From Mycolicibacter kumamotonensis (GTDB lineage Bacteria; Actinomycetota; Actinomycetes; Mycobacteriales; Mycobacteriaceae): a stretch of DNA of 64,000 nucleotides. Made by a program: the position numbers and the translations under genes. Numbering within the stretch: the first letter of the stretch is position 1; the number at the start of each line of letters is the position of its first letter. The DNA is taken from the NCBI RefSeq assembly GCF_002086285.1, contig NZ_MVHU01000019.1:22830-86829 (forward strand), in the 5' to 3' direction. Positions 45,200-54,011 of this stretch are shown here, piece after piece. The notes beneath the pieces were generated by a model. The model made no database searches and was not told the DNA's origin. It saw only the letters and a list, made by a program, of their open reading frames with translations.

Positions 45200-45786
45200 C
45201 CGCTCACCTCGGGGGCGAACACGGTGACCGTGGCGGATTCGGACTCGAGATGGCCGCGCAGGTTGATCACCAGGCGGTCATCGAGGCGCTCGTCGAGGCC
45301 TGGCCAGACCAGAAGTTCGAACGGCTCGGCTCCGGGCGGCTCGAACAGGCCGGGCGGCACGTCGAACACCCAACTGCCGTGCTGGGTGATTCCCGGATCG
45401 ACCCGATCGCCCAACGTGTAGGCGGGGAACCGGTCCGACGGCTGGTAGGTGTTGGGGCCGACCCGAAGCTGAACGCTGGGCCGAACCGTCTGCCGTGTCG
45501 CCGACACCCTCGCGCGCACCACCACCCACCGGCCGACCGCAGCCACCGGCGGCGGCATCGACCAGCGGGCAGAACCCTGGACCGTCGGCGCCAACCGCAC
45601 GTCGTCGACGGTGACGGTCAGCGACCGGCCGCTCGCGGCGGCGCCGAACCGGCCGGGGACGTCGAACGGTGCATAGACGTCGGTGCTGTCCGGCAGGTGT
45701 TGCCAGAGCAGCGCGGCGGCCACGAGGATCGGCGCCGCCCACAGCGCGGTCAATCCTCGCTGCGCACGCGGGGCGGGGGCGCTCAT
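45196..45786 (-). CDS. Small membrane-anchored extracytoplasmic protein (cluster member 2)
   Basis: A 196-residue protein with an N-terminal anchor (about 11-28, LTALWAAPILVAAALLW) and an extracytoplasmic beta-sandwich-like domain (VTVDDVRLAP, WVVVRARVSAT, WVFDVPPGLFEPP) reminiscent of DUF4352/Ig-like accessory domains. The start is ATG 45786, overlapping the upstream stop as ATGA; its own stop overlaps the next ATG. Function unknown. Confidence 0.7.
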   Translation of the reverse strand: MSAPAPRAQRGLTALWAAPILVAAALLWQHLPDSTDVYAPFDVPGRFGAAASGRSLTVTVDDVRLAPTVQGSARWSMPPPVAAVGRWVVVRARVSATRQTVRPSVQLRVGPNTYQPSDRFPAYTLGDRVDPGITQHGSWVFDVPPGLFEPPGAEPFELLVWPGLDERLDDRLVINLRGHLESESATVTVFAPEVSG

Positions 45787-46382
45787 GTGATCGTCACCGG
45801 CAGGGTGATCTCGGCATAGTCGGTCGGACTGTCCACCCAGTTCTTGCCGTAGGTGACCAGCAGTTCGGTGAAGCGCTTCCGCGCCACCCGCAGTGTCACC
45901 TCCGGACGAATCGCGCTGTCCGGAATTCGCCAGACGAACACCAGGGTTTCCTCGAGGCCGGGACCCAGTTGGGTGATCGGCGAGCCGTCGGCCAGCCGGA
46001 ACACCCCGACGGGGGCGCTTTGTGGCTGGCCGACCAGGCGCAGTTCCCCGTACAGCCGGCCCGGGATCGTCCCGTCGTTGCGGACGGTGCTCACCACCCC
46101 GAGATAGCGGAGGCCGGGCTGCGCCGGTGCGATGGTCCGCCGCCCGGCTCGCAGTTCGTCGACCACCGTGGCGCGCGCCACGGTCAGTGTGTATTGACCG
46201 TCGCTGTGCGGTTCGTCGGCCGCGAATACCGTGCGCCCGGATTCGACGGTGTCCAACCCGCCGAACAGGCCGGCAACAGCCAGAATCAATCCGGCAGCAA
46301 CCGAACGCAGGTGACGCAGCTTCAGCCGTTTGAGCTCGCCGCGCAGCCATCGACCAAGTGCTGCGATGCGGTGCGGTGCCAT
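45783..46382 (-). CDS. Small membrane-anchored extracytoplasmic protein (cluster member 1)
   Basis: A 199-residue protein: a basic cytosolic start (RWLRGELKRLKLRHLR), a membrane anchor (about 28-45, VAAGLILAVAGLFGGLD) and an exported beta-rich domain with YTLTVARATVVDEL and LVFVWRIPDSAI. It resembles its two downstream neighbours in layout (anchor plus Ig-like domain) but not clearly in sequence. It lies 25 bp after the stop of the sensor-domain gene and starts the three-gene ATGA-linked set. Confidence 0.7.
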   Translation of the reverse strand: MAPHRIAALGRWLRGELKRLKLRHLRSVAAGLILAVAGLFGGLDTVESGRTVFAADEPHSDGQYTLTVARATVVDELRAGRRTIAPAQPGLRYLGVVSTVRNDGTIPGRLYGELRLVGQPQSAPVGVFRLADGSPITQLGPGLEETLVFVWRIPDSAIRPEVTLRVARKRFTELLVTYGKNWVDSPTDYAEITLPVTIT

Positions 46383-46407
46383 GGTTTCCCGGAGTCGATC
46401 CTGCGGA

Positions 46408-47097
46408 TCAGGCGCGCACGCCCGCCACCTGACTGGTGATGCGCTCGGCGATGGTGGCCGCGGCGGGCCCGCCGTTTCCGTACTGACACACCTTCGCGCT
46501 GAAGAGCACGTTGCGCGTCACGCCGGCGACATTCGAGCAGCCGTAGCCGATGGGCTCGTCGTTTTCGAGTTGATCGGCCACCCACCGTGCGGAGGTGGGG
46601 CTGATCGCCTGGATCCGGAACCGCCACTGCGCGCCGGTCTCGCCCTTGATCGTGGCGATGGTGCCGTTGCACTTGGCCAGGGCGCCCTTGTTGAACGCCT
46701 TGCCGAACGCCGCCGTCGCCGCGTCGTAGTCGGCGTAGGCCGCCACCCGCTGCTGAACGGTGAATTCCCAGTTCTCGGCGTCGTCCCGGTCGGCCCGGAA
46801 CCGATAGCCGGTGTAGTCGCGTCCGAAGGTTTCGACGTCGGGACCGGTCAACAGGGCACACGCCGAGTCCTTGCCCAGGTCGCCGGATTTGTACGGCCGC
46901 CGGTTGGCTTTCTGCCACTCGAACGTCACGCCGACGATGTCACCGATCGCGTCGCTGGACAACAGCAGTGACTCGACTTTGCCCGCAGGCACATTGACAC
47001 CGGTCGAGTCGGCTGCGGCGACCGGAAGGAACCCGGCGATCAGCGTGCTCAGGCACGCGACACCGACCCCGAAGCGCAGTCTTCGCGGTGCCTTCAT
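46408..47097 (-). CDS. Secreted PknH_C-type sensor-domain protein A
   Basis: A 229-residue protein with a signal peptide (about 8-28, FGVGVACLSTLIAGFLPVAAA) and a PknH_C-type domain. The four Cys expected for the fold are DSACALL, AKCNGT, YGCSNV and KVCQYG. In M. tuberculosis this fold is the extracellular sensor of the kinase PknH and also occurs in stand-alone lipoproteins and exported proteins. No kinase is attached. ATG at 47097; a GTG two codons earlier is equal. Confidence 0.85.
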   Translation of the reverse strand: MKAPRRLRFGVGVACLSTLIAGFLPVAAADSTGVNVPAGKVESLLLSSDAIGDIVGVTFEWQKANRRPYKSGDLGKDSACALLTGPDVETFGRDYTGYRFRADRDDAENWEFTVQQRVAAYADYDAATAAFGKAFNKGALAKCNGTIATIKGETGAQWRFRIQAISPTSARWVADQLENDEPIGYGCSNVAGVTRNVLFSAKVCQYGNGGPAAATIAERITSQVAGVRA

Positions 47098-47123
47098 TGC
47101 AACCCCATCCCTTCGCCTCGCGC

Positions 47124-47930
47124 TCACGGTTGCGGAATCCAGTCGGTGATCTGGTCGGCGATGGCAGTCGCGGCGGGGGCACTGTTGCCGAATTGGCATA
47201 CTGTGACGGCCAATTCAACGTTGCTGCGGGCCCGCGCCTCGTGGGCACAGATCCAGTCGTTGGGCTTGCCGTCGGCGTATTGGGTCAGCGCCCACCGGGC
47301 GTTGTCAGCGCCGATACCGGTGGTGTTGATCCGCCACGTGATGCGATCGTCGTCGCCCTGACGGTGCACGACAGCGCCATCGCAGGCGGCCAGGGCGGTG
47401 CTGTCGAAGGCTTTGCCGAAGTTTTCCCGCGCGGTGGCGACATCGGCGAACGTGGCCACCTCCTGGGCGACGAAATGCTGGGAGCTGTCCTCGCCGTCCC
47501 GCACGCTCTGGCGCCGGAAGGCGGTGTATTCGTTGGCGTAGCTGTCGGTGTTCGAACCGAATAACACCGCGCACCCCGATTTGTCGCCCAGCCCGCCGGC
47601 CGGCGCACCGGGCCTGGTGAACACGGTCTCAAAGCCTAGTTTCGCGCCGACGAGGTCGTTCAACTCCTCAATGGGCACCAGTAACGCGCCGAGCTTGCCC
47701 GGCGTCACCAAACGACGTCCGGGCGCCGGCGACGGAGTTGCCCCGCGCGCCCCGCTCGGTTCGGCGGCGGGCGCTGGTGGTGCCGTCGGATCCTGGCGGA
47801 TATTCGGCTCTGCTGCGGCGGCGGGTGTGACCGCGGCGGCGTCGTCGCGGTCGGGGTCGTCGCCGCCGCAACCGGCGAGCGCCCAGGCGGCCAACCCGAC
47901 GCAGCAGGCGGCGAGGAGTCGAGTCGTCAT
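47124..47930 (-). CDS. PknH_C-type sensor-domain lipoprotein B
   Basis: A 268-residue lipoprotein: signal peptide with lipobox LAGC (Cys21), a Pro/Ala-rich spacer (about 25-75) and a PknH_C-type domain with four Cys (SGCAVL, AACDGA, WICAHE, TVCQFG). Anchored on the outer face of the plasma membrane by inference from the lipobox. ATG 47930 overlaps the upstream stop (ATGA). It is paralogous to the adjacent sensor genes. Confidence 0.87.
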   Translation of the reverse strand: MTTRLLAACCVGLAAWALAGCGGDDPDRDDAAAVTPAAAAEPNIRQDPTAPPAPAAEPSGARGATPSPAPGRRLVTPGKLGALLVPIEELNDLVGAKLGFETVFTRPGAPAGGLGDKSGCAVLFGSNTDSYANEYTAFRRQSVRDGEDSSQHFVAQEVATFADVATARENFGKAFDSTALAACDGAVVHRQGDDDRITWRINTTGIGADNARWALTQYADGKPNDWICAHEARARSNVELAVTVCQFGNSAPAATAIADQITDWIPQP

Positions 47931-48641
47931 GGCAGCTTGACCAGCATTTTGTTAGCCAGTTGCAGGCCCTGCTTGACCAGCCCGATATTGGTTCGGCAGG
48001 CCGAAACCTCCACGACCACATTGCGCTGCGAGGTCATGGCATGCGAGCAGGCGCCGCCTTCGGCGATGTTGTTGACGAGGTAGATGTCGTCCGGTGTGGA
48101 GACCACGTTGTTGACGGTCCGTGTCTCGGTCGCCCCACCGAGGTCGCCGGTCACCTTCTTGCGGTTGCAGTCGTTCCACTTCTGGATCGTGTTGGCGACC
48201 ATGTTGGCCGCGGTGTGCTCGTCGTCGTAGCTCGTTGCCACCGAGACCACCGAATAGCTGTTCTTGGAACCGAATCCGGTGAGTTCTTGGTAGTCGAGGC
48301 CGGTGAATCCCGTGCCGTCATAGGTGCTGTCCAGGCCGGCGTAGACCGCGGTGGCGCACTGCGCATCGGAGGTGCCGGCCGAGCCGGCGACCGGCTGGGT
48401 CTGGGTCTTGTAGATGGTCAGTTCCGGTGGGGGGGTCGGATGGCCATTTGACGATGGGCGCGGCCTCGGCCGAGGTGAGCTGCAAGGCGGCCAGGTCGAC
48501 GGCGGTGATGCTGTCGATCCCGGGTGCGCCGGGGGTGGCCGAGGCCCGTCCGGGCAGAACCGTCCACGTCCCGACGGCGCAGGTCACGACCGCGAGCGCC
48601 AGGTGACCGATGCTCCGCCGGACGGTGTCGTCGCGTTGCAT
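47927..48641 (-). pseudogene. PknH_C-type sensor-domain protein C, frameshifted
   Basis: Two fragments of one gene in different frames. The N-terminal part starts at ATG 48641 (GGAAGGA upstream; signal peptide, then DSITAVDLAALQL and SAEAAPIVKWPS). It breaks at a C7 run (plus-strand G7, 48429-48435). Removing one base restores a single frame of about 238 residues (DPPPELTIYK, then SDAQCATAVYAG, through to LANKMLVKLP), with the four Cys of its paralogues. The stop overlaps the next ATG (ATGA). Either a true inactivating or phase-variable frameshift, or a sequencing error in the homopolymer. Confidence 0.85.
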
Positions 48642-48801
48642 TTGCACGTCCTTCCCGAGGGGGTTTGGGGCCGTTCCTTTAGCGAATAGAACCACATCAC
48701 ACCGCGGATTCGCTTGCCGTCCACCGTGAACAACGGGTTAGCATGCGGACAGCCCCCGGCCATCGCCCGGGGATCGTGTACGGCGAACGGAATGGGGTGC
48801 G

Positions 48802-49473
48802 ATGCGTATTCAGGTAGCCGCTGGGGTGGCGGTGTCGGCCGCGGCGTTGATCGCTGTCAGCCTGAACGGCTCGGCCGGTTCATCCGCGCACGCGGCCCCC
48901 GGGGCGGCGGATTTAGCCGCGGTGCTGGTCTCGGCCGATGACGTCAGCGAGCGGATGGACACCCCGATGCAGGTGATCACCTCCGAGTCCGGCACCCACC
49001 CGATGAGCACGCCGACAACTACGCCGGCCAACTGCGCGTCGGTGTATGCGCCCGGCTCCGCGGCGGCTTACGACGGGTCGGGTTACACCGACATCGTCGT
49101 CCAGACCCTGCGGCAGCCCGGTGGGGAGGTCAGCCCCAATGTGGTTCAGGCCGTGGCCGAATTCCCCGACGCCAAAGCGGCGCAGAGCTACCTCAACGAC
49201 CAGGCCGGTGTCTGGAAGAGCTGCAAGGGCACGCCGTTGACCGCCGAATACACCAACGGTATGACCTCCGAACTGAAGGCCGGGGTCGTCACGACAGAAG
49301 GGCTGGAGCTGTACGCCACCCTGTTCCTGAATCCCATGAAGGGCAGCGCCGGTTGCGAGCGGGTGCTGCAGGCCAAGAACAACTACGTCGTCGACGTCCG
49401 GCTCTGCGACGACACCAACCCGGGCGGCAAGGGGCGCAGCCTGCGCTCCCAGATCGTTCGGAACCTCGCCTAG
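48802..49473 (+). CDS. Secreted PknH_C-type sensor-domain protein D
   Basis: A 223-residue protein with a signal peptide (about 1-32, cleavage near AHA-AP) and a PknH_C-type domain with four Cys (ANCASV, KSCKGT, AGCERV, RLCDDT). It is divergent from gene C across 160 bp. ATG 48802 follows GGGG at 4 nt. Paralogue of the neighbouring four. Confidence 0.85.
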   Translation: MRIQVAAGVAVSAAALIAVSLNGSAGSSAHAAPGAADLAAVLVSADDVSERMDTPMQVITSESGTHPMSTPTTTPANCASVYAPGSAAAYDGSGYTDIVVQTLRQPGGEVSPNVVQAVAEFPDAKAAQSYLNDQAGVWKSCKGTPLTAEYTNGMTSELKAGVVTTEGLELYATLFLNPMKGSAGCERVLQAKNNYVVDVRLCDDTNPGGKGRSLRSQIVRNLA

Positions 49474-49516
49474 CCACCTGAGCCCCCGAACCATGTCGAC
49501 GAAAGGCCCGTTCCCC

Positions 49517-50188
49517 ATGCGCGATTCGCACCACCTCGGCATGCTCGCCACCGTCGTCGCCGCGACCGGACTGGTGCTGGCCGCACCGGCGCTGGCCGCA
49601 CCGGTCGACGCCGCCGACCTGGCCAGCCTGCAGCCCGACCCGGCCGCACTCGACGAGCTCTTCGCCGGGCCGGGCCTGCGGAATCCGTCGCTGACCGTCA
49701 CCGGCCACTCCGCCGGGCTGCAGAACTACATTTCCACCGAACGGGCCTGCGTCGGTGCGGTCTATCCGGCGACCGAATCTGCTTACGGCGGCAGCTCTTA
49801 CCGGGCGATCGATGTGCAGACGCTGACCAGCGACACCACCGGGCCGGTCCGGGTGCGGGTCACCACGGCGATCGCGGCGTTCCCCACCGAGGAAGCCGCA
49901 GTATCGTTCGTCAGCGAGACCGCGCAGTCCTGGCAGAACTGCAGCGGTGAGGAAGTCAACCTGACGCTGGCCGGCCAGGACGATGAGAAGTGGTACGTGC
50001 AGACCCCCGGCGAGGCCGGCGACGGGTTCGCGGTGCGCACCAACCGGGTGTCGGACCATTCGACCTGCTCACACGTGATCACCGGCAAGGCCAACGCGGC
50101 CGTCGAGGTGTTGGCGTGCACCACCGGGATCATCTCCGATCAGGCGCTGCGGGTCGCCGAGCGGGTCCGCGCGGGAATCACCGGCTGA
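49517..50188 (+). CDS. Secreted PknH_C-type sensor-domain protein E
   Basis: A 223-residue protein: signal peptide (about 8-28, cleavage near ALA-AP) and a PknH_C-type domain with four Cys (RACVGAV, QNCSGE, STCSHV, LACTTG). I used ATG 49517 because the signal peptide begins there; 49493 is the upstream alternative. It lies 43 bp after gene D and is convergent with the SDR gene, 8 bp apart. Confidence 0.85.
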   Translation: MRDSHHLGMLATVVAATGLVLAAPALAAPVDAADLASLQPDPAALDELFAGPGLRNPSLTVTGHSAGLQNYISTERACVGAVYPATESAYGGSSYRAIDVQTLTSDTTGPVRVRVTTAIAAFPTEEAAVSFVSETAQSWQNCSGEEVNLTLAGQDDEKWYVQTPGEAGDGFAVRTNRVSDHSTCSHVITGKANAAVEVLACTTGIISDQALRVAERVRAGITG

Positions 50189-50196
50189 GGCGTGCT

Positions 50197-50862
50197 TCAG
50201 CGCGGCCGGACCACCACTTCCTGCAGTTGCGCATCGGCCGGGGTGCGGATCGCGTTGGCCACCACCTCGGCGACGGTGTCGGGACGCAGGAAGCGGCCCG
50301 GGTCGTACTCGCCGCCCTCGTAGGCGACCAGGTCCTGCTGCATGTCGGTGTCGACCCGGCCCGGGTAGACCGTGGTGACCCGCAGGGCGGGCTCATCGGC
50401 ACGCAGTGAGTCCGCGAACGCCCGAAGCGCAAACTTGCTCGCCGAATACGAGGCCATCCCCGCGGAAACCCGCTGTCCGGCACCAGAGTTGATGAACACC
50501 ACGTGGCCGCGGGCGGCCCGCAGCGCGGGCAGCAGCGCCAATGTCAGCGCCACCGCGCCGAACACGTTGACCTCGAAGGTCGCCCGCCACTCTTCGATAT
50601 AGGACTCGCCGGCCGCACCGGGCAGCATCACCCCGGCGTTGTGCACCAGCACGTCGAGATGGTCGATGATCTCGGTGGCCGACTCGATCCCGTCGGTGTC
50701 GGCGAGGTCCAGCGGCCAGGTGGTGGCGCCGAGCCGCTCGGCCACGGCGTCCAGCCGCGCCGACGGCCGGCCGGCCAGCAGCAGCGTGTGGGTGGGAGCC
50801 AGCGCCGTTGCTATCGCCGAACCGATCCCGCCACCGGCGCCGGTGATCAGGGCCGTGGGCAT
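50197..50862 (-). CDS. Short-chain dehydrogenase/reductase
   Basis: A 221-residue classical SDR. The NAD(P) motif is TGAGGGIG (7-14), then HNAG (74-77), Ser126 and YSASK (Tyr139, Lys143). The substrate is unknown. The ATG overlaps the MarR stop as ATGA, so the regulator probably controls it. Confidence 0.93.
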   Translation of the reverse strand: MPTALITGAGGGIGSAIATALAPTHTLLLAGRPSARLDAVAERLGATTWPLDLADTDGIESATEIIDHLDVLVHNAGVMLPGAAGESYIEEWRATFEVNVFGAVALTLALLPALRAARGHVVFINSGAGQRVSAGMASYSASKFALRAFADSLRADEPALRVTTVYPGRVDTDMQQDLVAYEGGEYDPGRFLRPDTVAEVVANAIRTPADAQLQEVVVRPR

Positions 50863-51374
50863 CAACCGCAATCCAGCGGGCAGTCCGACCCGTCGGGCGC
50901 GGGCACGCCGACCGCCCCGCAGTTGGCCAGCCGCTCCAGGGGCTCCAGAGCCCGGGTCAGGGTGTCCAAGTCCTCTCGGCTGAGCTTGCTCAGCATCGCC
51001 GCCAGGGCGGCATGCCGGTTGGCCAGCGACTGGCGGTGACTCGCCAGACCCTCCTCGGTGATGTCGACCAGCACCGCCCGCAAGTCCGACGGGTCCCGGC
51101 TGCGTTTGACCAACCCGATCTTCTCCAGGCGGCGGATCGCCACCGTGGTGGTCGGTGTGCGCACCCTTTCGTGGGCGGCCAGTTCGGTCATCCGGATCGG
51201 GCCGCGGTCCAGCAGCGTGATCAGAATCGACAGCTGAGCCAGGGTCAGCTCTCCGGTTTTCTCGCCGCCGCTGATTTCACCGCGCCGCAGTATCGAGAAC
51301 AGTTTGGACAGCGAACGATGCAAGCCCTCTGCGATCGCCGTCACCTGCGGCGTATCGGCTTTGCTCTCCGCCAT
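50862..51374 (-). CDS. MarR family transcriptional regulator (Rv0042c homologue)
   Basis: A 170-residue winged-helix regulator with MTELAAHERVRTPTTTVAIRRLE as the recognition region and DPSDLRAVLVDITEEG as the wing. It is likely autoregulatory and controls the coupled SDR gene. The upstream TAGACT (51383-51388) ends 8 nt before the ATG. Confidence 0.9.
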   Translation of the reverse strand: MAESKADTPQVTAIAEGLHRSLSKLFSILRRGEISGGEKTGELTLAQLSILITLLDRGPIRMTELAAHERVRTPTTTVAIRRLEKIGLVKRSRDPSDLRAVLVDITEEGLASHRQSLANRHAALAAMLSKLSREDLDTLTRALEPLERLANCGAVGVPAPDGSDCPLDCG

Positions 51375-51382
51375 AGTTCGAC

Positions 51383-51388
51383 AGTCTA
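51383..51388 (-). promoter_or_regulatory. -10 element of the MarR gene
   Basis: Minus-strand TAGACT with an 8-nt gap to the ATG at 51374; nearly leaderless. Confidence 0.4.
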
Positions 51389-51431
51389 ACCTGTGGTTCT
51401 AATAAGGGGGACAGTGTCGCGCAGCTTGCTG

Positions 51432-52178
51432 TCACAACACCTGGGAAAGGAACTTCTGCAGCCGCTCGGTCTCGGCATTGTCGAAGATCTGCTCGGGCGG
51501 ACCCGATTCCACCACCTTCCCGCGGTCCATGAACACCACGGTGTCCGACGCCGACCGGGCGAAGGCCATCTCGTGGGTGACGACCACCATAGTCATGCCG
51601 TCGGCGCCGAGTTCGGCGATCAACGCCAGGATCCCTTTGACCAACTCCGGGTCCAGCGCCGAGGTCGCCTCGTCGAAGAGCATCACCTGCGGTTGCATCG
51701 CCAATGCCCGGGCGATCGCCACCCGCTGCTGCTGCCCGCCGGAGAGCGCCGAGGGCCGCGCCGCCGCCTTGTTCTTCAGCCCGACGCGATCGAGCAGGCG
51801 CAGCGCCAGCTCGCGTGCGGCGTCGTGCGACATCCCGCGCAGCTTGCGCGGAGCAAGCGTGATGTTGTCCAGCACACTGCGGTGTGGAAAGAGGTTGAAA
51901 TGCTGGAACACCATGCCGATCCGCTGGCGCAGCTCGTCGGGATCGTCGCCGAGCACCGAGCGGCCGCCCAGCAGGATGTCGCCGCCGTCGGGCTCGTGCA
52001 GCCGGTTCAACGTGCGCAGCATCGTCGACTTGCCCGAGCCGGAGGGCCCGATCACCGCCGCGGTGCTGCCCGCCGGAACGTCGAGATCGACACCGCGCAA
52101 CACGGCGGCTTTGCCGAAGGATAATTCAATTCCCTTGGCCGCCAGTGATACCGGATCACCGAAGGAAGCCGCCGTCAC
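51432..52178 (-). CDS. Polar amino-acid ABC transporter ATPase (GlnQ-like)
   Basis: A 248-residue ATPase with Walker A GPSGSGKST, Q-loop MVFQHFNLFPHRS, signature LSGGQQQRVAIARAL and Walker B VMLFDEATSALD, all typical of the HisP/GlnQ group that imports polar amino acids. GTG 52178 overlaps the stop of the permease gene (GTGA). The longer frame to 52763 is a shadow. Confidence 0.95.
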   Translation of the reverse strand: MTAASFGDPVSLAAKGIELSFGKAAVLRGVDLDVPAGSTAAVIGPSGSGKSTMLRTLNRLHEPDGGDILLGGRSVLGDDPDELRQRIGMVFQHFNLFPHRSVLDNITLAPRKLRGMSHDAARELALRLLDRVGLKNKAAARPSALSGGQQQRVAIARALAMQPQVMLFDEATSALDPELVKGILALIAELGADGMTMVVVTHEMAFARSASDTVVFMDRGKVVESGPPEQIFDNAETERLQKFLSQVL

Positions 52179-53977
52179 GTCATCTCCTGACTGGAGATCG
52201 CCGGGCTCAGCTCGACGGAATCGTCGGCCTCGGCGGGCCGCCCGCGCCGAAGCCGGTGGTCGACGACGTTGACCAGGTGCGTCAACGGGATGGTCAGCGC
52301 CAGATACAGGACGCCGGCGGCCACCAGCGGGGACAGGCTGCCGGTCTGGGCGTTGAAGTCGCGCCCGACCTGGAACAGTTCGCGCTGGCCGGCGACCAGG
52401 CCCAGGAAATACAGCAGCGCCGAGGCTTTCAGCAATGCGATGAACTGGTTGACCAGGGCCGGCAGCACCCGCCGGATGCCCTGGGGTATCACCACCAGGC
52501 GCATCGAGGCGGGATAGCCGAACCCCAGCGCACGAGACGCCTCCAGTTGGCCGGACTCCACACTTTGGATGCCCGAACGCAGGATCTCCCCGATGTAGGC
52601 CGCGGCGGTCAGCCCCAGCGCCGCGATTCCCAGCGGGTACGGGTTGTTGTGGGTCAGCCCGCTCACCAGCGGCCCGACGGCCAGACCGATGAGCAGGATG
52701 ATCAGCACCTCGGGCAGGCCGCGGAAGATGTCGGTGTAGATCCGGGCCGGCCAGCGCAGCCACCGGGTGCGTGAAATCCCGGCGACGGCCAGCCCCAGCC
52801 CGGCCACCAGGCCGATGAGGCCGCCGCTCACGGTCAGCAGCAACGTGTTGGGCAGGCCGGTCTTGAGCAGGTCCGGCAACGCTTCGCGGTACAGCTGCCA
52901 GTCGAAGAAGGAGTCACGTAGCTGTGCCAGAGTCGATTTGGGTGCATACGGCGATGAGTCGGCGTTGTGGTGGCGTGCGGCGATCGCCACGAAGTCCGGC
53001 AGGTGCGGGGTGGCCGCCGACTTGGAGCCTGGCTGCCAGTCCGGCGGCAGCGGCCGAGGCACCCAGTCGGCGTAGAGCTGCGGCCAGGTGCCGTCGGCGA
53101 TCACCGCGTCCAGACCGGAGTTCAGGGCCGATATCAGCGCCCGGTTCTCCTTGGCCACCGCGTACGCCTCGAAACCGGCCGGGCTGAAGGTGTAGCCGAC
53201 GATCTGCGCCGGATCGCCCGGACGCTGCAGGTTGATGGCGGTCAGCGACGGCGCCACCCACGCGTCGACCTGACGGCTTTTCAGGCTGGCGTACAGCGTG
53301 ATCGAGTCGGGGAACCGCACCGGTTCCAGCCCCAGGGTGTCGACGACATAGGCGTCCTCCACGGTGCCCTGCACCACCGCGATCCGCCGCGCACCGGTCA
53401 GGCTGTCGAAACCGGTGATCTCCGAGCCGGCCGGGACTACCAGCGCCATGTAGCCGAAGTCATAGCCGTTGGTGAAGCCGACCGTGCGACGGCGCTCGTC
53501 GGTGGCATTGATCGATGCCGAGCCGACGTCGAAACGGCCCGACTCCACTTGGGCCAGTAGCCCGAAGAAGTCGGTGCCGACGAAGTGGATCCGCAGCCCC
53601 AGCTTCTTGGCGATGGCCCTGAGCAGCTCGTTGTCGAACCCGCTGTAACGGCCCTTGGCGTCGATGCAGTTCGTGGGCGGGCTCTCGGTCAGCGTGCCGA
53701 CGGTCAGCACCCCGGGCGTGGCCAGGCCCAGTTTGGTCACGTCGATCGAGCTCAATGGTTCGACGCCGGCCGTGGTGTATTTGTCCTCGCGCGGCCGTTT
53801 GGCGGTGGCTAGTTTGGCGGGCAGCACGACGGCGCGCTCCATGCCCGGCGGCGAGCATTGGTCGGGTCCCGCGATTGCCGGTGGGGCGGTTGCCACGCTG
53901 CTCACGATCAACCACGCGGCGATCAACGCCGACAGTTTCCTGCCCAAAAGCGCCACCCGGTGCGCGCGGGACCTCAC
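52175..53977 (-). CDS. Fused substrate-binding/permease subunit of an amino-acid ABC transporter
   Basis: A 600-residue protein. A signal/anchor (about 12-35) is followed by a periplasmic-binding domain (about 85-310; GVLTVGTLTESPPT, GFDNELLRAIAKKLG, FDVGSASINATDERR). A permease domain (about 365-575) has the EAA loop EASRALGFGYPASMRLVVIP. Binding and permease parts in one chain imply a compact importer with the ATPase encoded next. Substrate is probably a polar amino acid or cystine; unknown. Leaderless GTG 53977 (TAGCGT at 53984-53989). Confidence 0.92.
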   Translation of the reverse strand: MRSRAHRVALLGRKLSALIAAWLIVSSVATAPPAIAGPDQCSPPGMERAVVLPAKLATAKRPREDKYTTAGVEPLSSIDVTKLGLATPGVLTVGTLTESPPTNCIDAKGRYSGFDNELLRAIAKKLGLRIHFVGTDFFGLLAQVESGRFDVGSASINATDERRRTVGFTNGYDFGYMALVVPAGSEITGFDSLTGARRIAVVQGTVEDAYVVDTLGLEPVRFPDSITLYASLKSRQVDAWVAPSLTAINLQRPGDPAQIVGYTFSPAGFEAYAVAKENRALISALNSGLDAVIADGTWPQLYADWVPRPLPPDWQPGSKSAATPHLPDFVAIAARHHNADSSPYAPKSTLAQLRDSFFDWQLYREALPDLLKTGLPNTLLLTVSGGLIGLVAGLGLAVAGISRTRWLRWPARIYTDIFRGLPEVLIILLIGLAVGPLVSGLTHNNPYPLGIAALGLTAAAYIGEILRSGIQSVESGQLEASRALGFGYPASMRLVVIPQGIRRVLPALVNQFIALLKASALLYFLGLVAGQRELFQVGRDFNAQTGSLSPLVAAGVLYLALTIPLTHLVNVVDHRLRRGRPAEADDSVELSPAISSQEMT

Positions 53978-53983
53978 TACTCA

Positions 53984-53989
53984 ACGCTA
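53984..53989 (-). promoter_or_regulatory. Leaderless -10 element of the ABC transporter operon
   Basis: Minus-strand TAGCGT with a 6-nt gap to GTG 53977. Confidence 0.5.
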
Positions 53990-54011
53990 ACGCGCGCGGG
54001 CCCGTTGGCGG

